Shown piece after piece: positions 55,742-64,000 of a DNA stretch of 64,000 bases. This DNA is from Diprion similis. Its lineage: Eukaryota > Arthropoda > Insecta > Hymenoptera > Diprionidae. Within the stretch, counting starts at the first letter, position 1. Every line of letters begins with the position of its first letter. The notes under the pieces are model-generated. The model saw only the letters and a program-made list of their open reading frames with translations. It made no database searches and was not told where the DNA came from. Location: positions 10,754,001 through 10,818,000 of the forward strand of contig NC_060117.1 in the NCBI RefSeq assembly GCF_021155765.1. The letters run 5' to 3'. The position numbers and the translations under genes were made by a program.

Positions 55742-56222
55742 CAGTAATGTTCATCGATGCATGCACTGTGGCTAACTTTATTTTTTCAACTTTTGTTTCT
55801 TTTCTACTCGTATTTTATGTGTCTATGGCCGGTGAAACAGTCGACAGGAGAAGTGGGAGAAACCACGACGACAGCCTCTCGGCGCTGTTATCCATATAAC
55901 CTCTAAGATCGCGAGGGCACGAATAACCTCTTTCACAAAGTGCATAAGCCGTCAATTTAAGACTCGAAGAATATATAAATATGATAAAATTAAATATTTA
56001 TACTTAAATTGACGACTTATGCAGTTTGTGAAAGAGGTTATTCGTGCCTTCGCGATCTTAGAGGTTATATGGATGACAGCGCCAAGAGGCTGTCGTCGTG
56101 GTTTCTCCCATTTCTCTTGTGCACTGCTTCACCGGCCATAGGCACATAAAATGGGAGTAGAAAAGAAACAAAAGTTGAAAAAATAAAGTTAGCCATAATG
56201 CATGCATCGATGAACATTACTG
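55742..56222. mobile_element. Tc1/mariner-type fold-back MITE
   Basis: 481 bp between TA dinucleotides. Both arms (about 225 bases each) are near-perfect inverted copies starting CAGTAATGTTCATCGATGCA, meeting in an AT-rich centre near 55985. No coding capacity. A half-copy is at 17429-17690. Confidence 0.88.
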
Positions 56223-57074
56223 TACAACCTGATAATGTACATTGTATAGTGGGTGTGAGGTCTACCCGTGGCTAGGTGTACCGTGCAACTGGTTACTAAG
56301 CGTTCTCTCTTGGCGCTATCGACACTCACGCATCTGCGCATATACTGCAACGTCATTATTATTTAAAAGAAAAAGAGAGAGGGGAAAAAAGTGATAAATG
56401 CGTAGTTTATCTTCGAAAACCGGTAATTCTTGAGGGAGGGATAATCACGCTACTCTACGGTGCAGTTACTGACCTGATCACAAGGTAAAAACGATAATTA
56501 GAAAAAGATATGATTGTTGGGTGCCAGACGCAGAGCGTCAGAGATACGATAATAGACGAAATAGATCAGATTCTACGACGGTTTTACACAGCTTGCCCAG
56601 TAGATAAAGGTAATGGTAGAGGGGATGGGTCGTATCCAATTCGATAGAACACAAATTTCAATAAAATGGTAATTGTATGAAGTGTATTGAAAAGATAAGC
56701 AGAGATTCAAATACAGCCAGAGAGAAAGTTTGATTCAGAGGCAACACGCTCGATACAATTATTCGTGCGATTTAGCGGTATGAAGCGGGTGTGATTGCAA
56801 TACTATTACTCGATGTGACAATCAGCAACTTTACAAAGCGGGTAAAATAGGCTAGCATGCAATGCAAAATCTAAGGTTCTTAAACTAATTGTTTTTAATT
56901 CAAATTAAAGACCATAGTATGGCGAGAGAAGTATGATCACATAAATACGGAATAATCGCAGCAAATTTGTAGTTAAAATCAATAAGGCACGATAATAGAT
57001 AGGAAATACAGAAATACTACAATTGACAAAAGAAAGCAAGAGATATTTCAGTTAATCAAGAAGCAAGAGATAAA
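56223..57074. other. A-rich DNA, possible LTR-element remains
   Basis: On the minus strand CTGGCACCCAAC at 56515-56526 resembles the primer-binding sites at 24967 and 52441. The A-rich DNA above it is similar in style to 52454-53990. No coding motif. The repeated words AAGCAAGAGATA near 57030-57075 continue at 58480-58530 across the non-LTR insertion. Confidence 0.35.
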
Positions 57075-57494
57075 GAGGCTTTATTTTCAAATCATGTTCC
57101 CCTGGGCTTACATATTTGCCCGGGGGTGTAAGTACAATGTCCGCCTCTGGCGGTGGCTAGTTTTAAATGGTTCATCATCATTTCTTTCATGTAATATTGA
57201 TATTACTTATCGCTTAGCCTATGTATATACAAATCTTGCACCTTCGTCCATGGGATAAAAGTATATATAAAAATAAATAAAATAAATAGCATATAAATAG
57301 ATTAAAAACAAAAAAAATATAAAAGGGACATCCAGGTACATAAAGTTGAGTCTATTAAGCTTCAGGCTTTCTTGGCTAAGTGTTACTGTTATGTGGGGGG
57401 CGTCGCAGCACCCCTCCCCTAGGACCCACTACGACCAGCCCATCTCTGCACATACTGTCGTATATAGGAGTCAAATATACAAATATGCAGAAAA

Positions 57495-57690
57495 CATAAA
57501 ATTGAAATCAATAAATAGATAAATAGTTAGATAAGATTAGGGTCAATAAATAGGTACATGAAACCGGAATCAATAAATAGTTAGACGACATTAAGATTAA
57601 TAAAAAGATAAATAGAATTAAAATCAATAAATAGATAGATGGCTTTGAGATCAATAAATAAATAAATAAAATAAAAATCGGTAAATAGGT
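57495..57690. repeat. Minisatellite in the 3' part of the RLE element
   Basis: Units of about 30 bases built on ATCAATAAATAGATAGAT recur six or more times. Confidence 0.75.
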
Positions 57691-57938
57691 GAATATTGAG
57701 ATCATGTGCATGGATGGGTCGGTGTGTCCATACAGGCACGCAAAATACTCGCGTGAGGACAGTCAAAACATGACAAAACATAAAAACACGGTTAATAGAT
57801 AAAATATGTTTATGTAGGTGGGACCCAGTTTTCAAGTCCTAGGAGGGGAGGCCGGACACCCCCGTCCACCGTGATTAGTGTTTATACACCCAAACAAGAA
57901 CGTAAAATGAATAATTAAAATAAGACGCGCACAATTAA

Positions 57939-58466
57939 CTATGGAGACGCGACCAGACTGAGGCCCGCGAGCGGAGGCTCTTTGCTTACAGAGCTGTTGT
58001 TATTTTCATCAGCTCCGCTGCCCACCGCCCGAGGCCCACCAGGCACCGGCACACGGTATTGCCGGACACCAGAGACGTGCTCCACGTATATATCGCGTGA
58101 CCAGCGAATGGTCTCCGAGACAATGAGACGGTGCATCAGAGTCGCGTATCGTTTACTGACACGCAGCTGCTTCAGCACCGACTCATTCCTCGGGTCCCAT
58201 GAGCCGAGGGCGCCGACGACGAACGCAGAGACCGTCACCTGGTAGCCGCTCCTTCCGAGCTGGTCGGAAAGTTTCACAAGTTTGCGCGCCCTGATCTCGT
58301 CAAAAGCGACTTTTCGGTTCTCGAAACGAACGGCCACATCGACGATGACGATACTCTTTGAAGGCTCGTGCCTGACCACAATGTCAGGTCTGAGAGCCCC
58401 CAGTTCCCCGTCGACCCCCTCAACCCGCCGGTCCACCCGGAGCTGCCCCGGCAGGCGGTTCGCCTA
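57939..58466 (-). pseudogene. Restriction-like endonuclease domain of a non-LTR element
   Basis: About 175 codons are open from 58466 (first GTG at 58436) to a stop at 57939. The catalytic pattern PD-x14-D is visible: RPDIVVRHEPSK then IVIVDVAV, followed by a Lys in RARKLVKLSDQLG. The segment WDPRNESVLKQL and TIRWSRDIYVEHVSG at the end are typical of this group. By family role it nicks the target DNA to prime reverse transcription. The upstream reverse transcriptase is missing, so this is a truncated insertion. Confidence 0.78.
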
Positions 58467-59326
58467 ACATTTAGAAACATTAAGAAACAAGAGATACTAC
58501 AGTTAATTAAGAAACAAGAGATATCATAAGTCATAAAGAAATCAAGGATTACAAGTCAATTAGATAATTCAATAGTTGCAGCGAAGTTACAAAGAATCAG
58601 ATATGACAAAATGATATAAAACATGTATTATAAAGATTACAATGGAAATTAGAGAAATACGTAGGTTCTAGCTTGCGATATATGCAATACGACGAAATTT
58701 TATAATCACGGTAAACAAGAGACAGGTATCTTGACGTATCAAGAACAGGTATTACAGAAATGAAATAGTATAATGCGATACATTACAAATTAGAGATCTA
58801 CGGACAAACTACGTAACATCGGTATTAGCAAAGAAAGCGGTGAAAAAGGTGTTATTCGATATGGCACAATACTCCAATGTCAAAAAAGAACAACGGCTAT
58901 ACCGCGCAGCGATATAAGATCACGCACGCGGTACGCTTCGATATAATTACTCCCAGATATTCGATAATAATTAAATCCAAAACTATCAAAAAATCAAAGG
59001 AACAATAGTTGAGAAAATATAAAAGAGATAAAGAGAAAATAGATATTAGATAGCAAGAAACGGAATGAGAGACAAAATTAGAGATTTTATAAGCTAGTTA
59101 ATTTACCAATCACTACTGAGAACAATATGTAAGAAATTATATCAAGACAAGATAATCAGAGATATTCTACTTAAGCATAAGTAAGGCGCTGCTATTAAGC
59201 GATATCAGAAAATCATTCAAACGAGATAAAATCAAAGAAAAAGATGATAGTCCCTACAATTTGATAGTAAACTAACCAGTCGCGAAATGACTTGCAATAT
59301 TAGATATTAAGGTGCATACGAAGACC
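58467..59326. other. A-rich unassigned DNA
   Basis: Rich in AAGAGATA-type words; no coding motif or defined border. Confidence 0.4.
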
Positions 59327-59330
59327 CGTT

Positions 59331-60111
59331 GTACACCTCGAAAACGTGGGGATGCAAAACTCCTATACCGCTCAAGCGATCAGAGTGAAAACTTGGGCAG
59401 TTAATGCCTTATTTTGGCAAAAAGTGGAGCGTCTTTTTACTTTTTCAAAATTTTGAAAAAAAATTTACAGATTAGTTACCACCCACAGAAATTGGCCAAA
59501 TTTGCACAGTTACACTGAATTGATCGAACTATCCGGTATGATGCCACTCGGCGGTGATGAAACACACATTTCAAGCCCAGTCCCATGAGATTCGATGGTG
59601 AATTGACGAAATGGCAGCTAATCTGGTTTTCGATTACGAAGAACACCGAAATCTCATTTTGGCGACATTTGTTACCGACCTTTCATGCATGCCGGTAATT
59701 TCTTACCGACATTACACGCATACGTTACCGGCATGCGCGTAATATCGGTAACAAATGTCGCCAAAATGAGATTTCGGTGTACTTCGTAATCGAAAACCAG
59801 ATCAGCTTCCATTTCGTCATTTCACAATCAAATCTCATAGGACTGGGCTCAAAATGTATGTTTCATCACCACCGAGTAGCATAATACCGGATAGGTCGAT
59901 CCATTCAGTGCAACTGTGAAAATTTGGCCAATTTTTGTGAGTGGTAACCAATCTGTGAAATTTCTTTCAAAATTTTAGAAAAGTAAAAAGACGCTTCACT
60001 TTTTGCTAAAATAAGGCATTAACTGCCCAAGTTTCACTCAGATCGCTTAAGCGATATAGGAGTTTTGCATCCCCGCGTTTTCGAGGTGTACAGCGGGTCT
60101 TTATATGCACC
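59331..60111. mobile_element. TTAA-flanked fold-back element
   Basis: 781 bp flanked by TTAA on both sides (59327-59330 and 60112-60115). The arms are inverted copies nearly to the centre (about 59715), starting GGTGCATACGAAGACC and GGTGCATATAAAGACC. TTAA targets suggest mobilisation by a piggyBac-type transposase. No coding capacity. Half-copy at 14268-14482. Confidence 0.88.
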
Positions 60112-60115
60112 TTAA

Positions 60116-60767
60116 GAGAATATAAGATATAAGATAATAAGGAAATACGATACGAGCCCACGTGGCTTACGCAGAGCAAACTGCGAGATAAGAGAGAAAA
60201 TCGATAATAGGTAAGAAAAAGAGAGAAAGGATATAAAGCTAGTAAATTCGTGGCTTCACAAAATAGAAAGAAAAACCTCACTTACGAATATAGAAGATAG
60301 AACAGAGATAGGCGATAGTTGAAACAGATGAGAGAAGAGCACTGAATTGAAATATGCGAAAGAAAAGTGGATACGATAGCGAAAGCACGTCCGTTCGCGG
60401 AATCGGCTGAACGTAGAATGTGAAGAGGCTAGCGGCAATCCTGACGATCCCGGTCGATTTTCGGCGAGATTTCGTCACGTGATCCTTTTCCGGTCTTCGG
60501 TGATCGATAATTGGGCCAGAGAGTCATATGGTACGGGTAAACAGGTGTGGACGGGCGTTAGTTCATTTCTGGGTGTCTTCTCCTCCCACGTTGACATATG
60601 AAGAATTATCGATCCGTCGAGCGATATGTGGGAGGGCCATGGTCAGCTGCTTGCGATACTCGTGAGAGGAGAAGGTCTACCCCTCACGGTATTGCGGTAT
60701 CGATGTGTGCGAGACGATCTAGGAACGACGACGAGAAGAATGATCCTTAGAATGTATAAATAAAATG
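60116..60767. other. Unassigned DNA
   Basis: Purine-rich on the plus strand; no supported feature. Confidence 0.35.
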
Positions 60768-61350
60768 GATTATTTTTTTTTTTTAATGTTATAATGAAAA
60801 TATTGTTCAAGATGACAAAAAAAAATACCATCAAAATTTCAGATTTTAATATTGATATTCAAAGGTGCCTCATCGCAATTTTCTACTTTCCGTAAGAATA
60901 ACATGGCAAAAATGTTTCTTGCTCCTTGCGATTTTCATAACTAGATAACGACGCGTCGTACAGAAAATTCATAAACATGTATTTGTAGGAAATTGAACAT
61001 TCTACAAAAAAGGTCTGTTGTCCTTAAAAGTTATTTGAGGTCCTTTGTTGATGTTTGACCTCAAATAACTTTTGAAATAATGGATTTATCGTAAAATGAT
61101 AATAAACCTTTGTTCTAGAACGTTCAATTTCCCACAAAAACATGTTTATGAATTTTCTGTACAACGCGTCATTTTCTGGTTATAAGAATCGCAAGGAGCA
61201 AGAACCATTTTTTCCATGTTATTCTTATGGAAAGTAGAAAATTGCGATGAGGCATCTCTAAATATCAATATTAAAATCTGAAATTTCAATGGTATTTTTT
61301 TTTCGTCATCTTGAACAATATTTTCAGTATAACATTAAAAAAAAATAGTC
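60768..61350. mobile_element. AT-rich fold-back element
   Basis: Two arms of about 280 bases are inverted copies around a centre near 61045 (GACCTCAAATAACTTTTGAA against the complement of TTAAAAGTTATTTGAGGTC). The ends are ATTTTTTTTTTAATGTTATA and its complement. No coding capacity; target duplication not clear. Confidence 0.8.
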
Positions 61351-61369
61351 AATTTTTTTCATACAGTCT

Positions 61370-61982
61370 AATGATCCTACTCACACTGTTGCGATATCTA
61401 TACTCTGGAGAACTGGAAATAGATCCGTCCTCAACTTGTGCAGTGCTGGTACTCTCCGCGCTGACCATCTCTCCGGCGCCGCAACTCGGTGCGGGCCCAA
61501 CGGCACTGTTGCACCGAGCCTTCCTGATGGTGATGATTTACACGCTGGGTTCCCATCCTTAAGACCATCAGTCCGGCGTGGTTCACCACTTGTTTCTTGG
61601 GCTTATCCTCACGCTGCAGTTCTTCGATAAACCGTCGGTTTTTAGGCAGTTACGATTTTGCGGTAAAGTAGGCGGAACAGTAGATGTTATGCTGGTTCAG
61701 CTCCAGGCTGATAAGTATCGCGACGGGAGGCTTTGTTGTGTTTTTGATGCACAGCTCTGAACGCCGTCTACGATGCATCCATGCGGCAGTGGCGTTGCAG
61801 TGATGGTTCGGCTCCTAGCCGATAAGTCTAAATGATCGGAGGTCATTCGTTGTGCTTCACGCACGACCCTGACAGGGATTAGCTTAATAAATCAGTCGTG
61901 TTTTCGTTACTTTTAACGGCATTCTGAAAATAAGGAGTGCGATATTCAAACCATGTAACGGGGTATAAAATACCACGTCACA
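61370..61982 (-). mobile_element. Possible LTR fragment
   Basis: Read on the minus strand it starts TGTGACGTGGTATTTTATAC, like the segment at 23135. It holds internal repeats (CTCCAGGCTGATAAGT / CTCCTAGCCGATAAGT seen on the plus strand). No coding motif and no second end; tentative. Confidence 0.3.
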
Positions 61983-62009
61983 ATACATACACCGTGCATG
62001 CTTTTCTAT

Positions 62010-62099
62010 ACTCGTTATATACCGGGACCATCTCTAGAAACTAAACAAGAACTGCGCATGCGCGAATTCAAATCCGCCGTCCGTGCAGTCTGGCCACCG
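62010..62099. repeat. Dispersed repeat (copy C), cutting the capsid gene
   Basis: This is an inverted copy of the end of repeat B: AACTGCGCATGCGC, then TCCGCCGTCCGTGCAGTCTG and GGCCACCG. It stops exactly where the Polinton capsid reading begins. GCGCATGCGC lies at 62054-62063. Confidence 0.7.
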
Positions 62100-63125
62100 T
62101 TTTCTGTTTTTTTTTTTTCGAACCGTCGATGAAAATCAACGGTTCGTACTGCAAAAATGGACTGTTTGTCAACATAGGCTCAGGTTCTTTGCCGTAGTAC
62201 GTAGCTTGGAAGTTGGCGTACTTGTACAGCAACGCGAAGCAATTGTGACTCTTATCCAAGTTCAGGTTACCGTAGGGATAATACTCGGCATTCAAGAAGA
62301 GCTTCACATCGGTAATGATAGAGTGATCGAGATGACTGGGATTGTTGTTGGCTTTGTTTTTTCGATTTGTCTGAACGCCGAGTATAACAAATCGTGGTTT
62401 CTCCAATTGGGTAGACGTTTCCACGGACCAAACGTGTTTCGTGGTAGCAGGCGGCAAAGGATATTCGTACAGCTTCTAGCTACGGAAGCTCCTGGGAACA
62501 GGTGCATCTTTTTCCATGAAATTCAACAGCGCAATTTTTCGTTGATCAGACGGCTTCACCTATGGTACTGACTATTATACTTGATCAATAACAATTCTGA
62601 AATCTTCGTCTTGGTTTTAAACGATAGCATTCGAAACACTTTTCGATCGTGTAAGAATGAGCTCATGCTTCGCGTTAACGATAATCTTGCGATAGTCTTC
62701 AGCGAAGCCCAATAACATGCTTAGGGAAACAACTATATCAAAGATACCGTCAGCATCGGTAAATTTTTTATTTCTACAACATTGAGCCATCTGGCATTTT
62801 CCCTAAACCAACTCTGACCAGGGCTTAGCGACGTGAAGCCCTTCAGCAAGCTGGTTAAGCCAACGTTTATGCTCCGGTCAATATCTACAGCATTTAGTTC
62901 GTAGCGTACCGCTTTGAACAAATGACAGATGTAATTATTGACCAGGGTTGTACTTGCTGTTGCAGTGCCGTCAGATTTAACTAATTTCCCAGAGCGATAA
63001 AGCGAACTCTTTCTCGGTAACGTGCATGAATTCCGATCTTGAATGGTGATGTGAATCTCATTACTGTTGTTGAAACTCGATGATACATAAGGCTTGTGCG
63101 CATGTATTTCTAAGTGAGAGATCAA
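62100..63125 (-). pseudogene. Polinton major capsid protein, broken, C-terminus lost
   Basis: Minus-strand pieces in several frames give a Polinton major capsid protein. The N-terminal block (63125-62733) has SFNNSNEIHITIQD, LVNNYICHLFKAVRYELN and VDIDRSINVGLTS. The later block (62457-62100) has HVWSVETSTQLEKPRFVILG, VKLFLNAEYYPYGNLNLD and YANFQATYYGKEPEP. The double-jelly-roll family forms the icosahedral shell. The middle (about 62460-62730) is frame-shifted, and the C-terminus is cut by repeat C at 62099. Confidence 0.82.
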
Positions 63126-63146
63126 CTAGCCCATGACAATAGGTGC

Positions 63147-63383
63147 TCAAATGTTCAAGAATTCCTCCTCCAGGGTACGTAGATGACAAAGAAGTAGCAA
63201 AATCGGAATTTCATTTGTCGGAAATTTCTTTGCCAAAGGTGTCAGTTTCAGACCTAGAGCTATCAGAAACTCTACGTTCCGACGTGTTAACGGTTCAGGA
63301 ATCGATCGATGACTGACTTGATCGGGACATATCAATGTAATATTATAACTCCTCTTAGGTAATCTGTTATATAGAATACCCAT
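63147..63383 (-). CDS. Small Polinton capsid-module protein, open copy
   Basis: 78 codons from the ATG at 63383, which begins three bases after the penton-like stop, to a stop at 63147. The sequence includes KRSYNITLICPDQVSHRSIP and NVEFLIALGLKLTPLAKKFP. The left Polinton has a decayed homologue at the same place. Unknown function; position between the two capsid genes suggests a virion-related role. Confidence 0.55.
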   Translation of the reverse strand: MGILYNRLPKRSYNITLICPDQVSHRSIPEPLTRRNVEFLIALGLKLTPLAKKFPTNEIPILLLLCHLRTLEEEFLNI

Positions 63384-63386
63384 CTT

Positions 63387-63616
63387 TTATTGCGATTCTA
63401 TGCGCAGCCGCACAGTTATAACTTCACCGCGGAAACTAACCAGATCTCTGTCTTGATCGACTAACTAAAGCTGTATGTGATCTATGGTTTTCACAGCGAT
63501 CGAAAGGTAAATGATGTTTGACGGCACTCCTACGGTCTTATATCAAGGTGGAATAATCGGAAAAACTTCGTGTAAAGTATGCACTTTACGTTCATTGATA
63601 TAGGCACCTATTGTAA
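63387..63616 (-). pseudogene. Penton-like protein, C-terminal fragment
   Basis: Collinear with 542-770 of the left copy: GAYINERKVHTLHEVFP, YLSIAVKTIDHIQL and VRLRIESQ are readable with stops between. It joins abruptly to the protease start at 63617, so about 780 bases are deleted relative to the left copy. Confidence 0.7.
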
Positions 63617-63684
63617 TAAAACACCTCGGAAGTATGGAATTTAAAAATTTTTTCATACTTCGACAAATCTTAGTTGGTCAACGC
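63617..63684 (-). pseudogene. Protease N-terminal fragment
   Basis: Only the first 20 or so codons, similar to 1549-1615, remain before the deletion junction with the penton-like fragment. The catalytic residues are gone. Confidence 0.6.
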
Positions 63685-64000
63685 TTGGCGTGGTAGCTTC
63701 ACATTTAGTTTTTTTGAAAGGTGCAGACCAAAACCCTTTTTGTATGGCTTGAGGCGGAGACCTTTAGCTAACGCAATCGCATCCATCGTCTTGTTATGCC
63801 GTTTGTTTTCCTCGAATTCTCGTTCGGCCGCGCTTGCGTCGTTCACAGCCTTCGCTATACCCGCAGCACCCCCTGCTAACGCACCCGTAGCGTTGAGGCC
63901 GGCAAATATAGGTATGAAAATAGGTAGAAATCCACCAATTTTTGAGGGTACCGGTAGAATACATGTTGATTGAACGTTATATTTGCCGCCTTCTTTTTTC
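63675..64000 (-). CDS. PLA2-domain minor virion protein, C-terminal part, runs off window
   Basis: The visible 108 codons are open on the minus strand and match the C-terminal half of the protein at 1687-2433: FIPIFAGLNATGALAGGAAG, IAKAVNDASAA and KGLRLKPYKKGFGLHLSKK. Here the frame has no stop where the left copy has TAG, and it reads on into the protease start before stopping near 63675. The PLA2 core itself would lie beyond the window edge, so its state is unknown. Confidence 0.68.

Larger units (their letters stand above)
57075..58466 (-). mobile_element. 5'-truncated RLE-type non-LTR retrotransposon
   Basis: A minus-strand insertion splits an A-rich tract: words like CAAGAGATA and AGTTAATCAAGAA lie on both sides. 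It contains only the end of the single ORF (restriction-like endonuclease domain), then a long 3' untranslated part with a minisatellite, and ends near AATAAAGCCTC at about 57080. R2/NeSL-like elements have this layout. No 28S rDNA is present, so it is not in an R2 target. Confidence 0.7.

Noticed and set aside
57939..58466. R2 element in 28S rDNA
   Set aside because: Endonuclease type fits, but no rDNA flanks are present; A-rich DNA lies on both sides.
62083..62571. 162-codon plus-strand open frame over the capsid gene
   Set aside because: It is the complement of clear capsid protein sequence on the minus strand.

Overview
The window reads as nuclear DNA of an animal, most likely an insect. 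The evidence is spliced exons of an axonemal-type dynein heavy chain and of a nibrin-like FHA protein. These sit among arthropod-type mobile DNA: Polinton/Maverick, copia, Penelope-like, hAT, Mutator-like, an RLE non-LTR element and fold-back MITEs. I saw no bacterial genes, tRNA, rRNA or CRISPR array. The species cannot be fixed from the sequence alone.

Layout. 1-9800 is a decayed Polinton. On the minus strand lie remnants of the major capsid protein, a small capsid-module protein, a penton-like minor capsid protein, an adenain-type protease and a PLA2-domain protein. On the plus strand lie a packaging ATPase, a coiled-coil protein, a fibre-like small protein and the integrase. A broken protein-primed DNA polymerase B runs back on the minus strand. 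10200-19300 is mostly unassigned DNA with two Penelope-like remnants, half-copies of MITEs and minisatellites. 19869-20407 holds three exons of a nibrin-like FHA domain. 23135-24977 resembles a long LTR with a primer-binding site. Five phase-consistent exons of a dynein heavy chain lie between 26690 and 45373. Their introns of 10.4 kb and 6.8 kb contain a second Polinton fragment, a roughly 180-bp tandem repeat, a nearly intact copia element (32460-37468), Penelope debris, a TA-flanked element and a 1.7-kb hAT-type non-autonomous element. From 45374 on there is no recognisable host exon. This stretch holds a hAT element with perfect target duplication (46480-49630), a Mutator-like transposase split by an insertion (51466-54515), a small unrecognised gene with a clean core promoter (55186-55626), a Tc1/mariner-type fold-back MITE, an RLE non-LTR remnant, a TTAA-flanked fold-back element, another fold-back element, and from 62100 to the end a second Polinton capsid module in the same orientation as the first.

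How it fits together. The dynein gene and probably the nibrin-like gene are the only clear host functions. In the Polinton, capsid, protease, packaging, integration and replication genes would together make a self-synthesising, virus-like transposon, but almost every gene here is broken. The best-preserved mobile units are the copia element (LTRs about 98.5% identical, one in-frame stop between gag and pol) and the hAT element (one reading frame with three nonsense codons). Several Polinton genes and the unrecognised gene at 55 kb share one promoter design: a TATA-like box 31-33 nt upstream of a TCAGT/TCATT initiator, usually with a very short leader. All functions are inferred from motifs read by eye; no database search was run.
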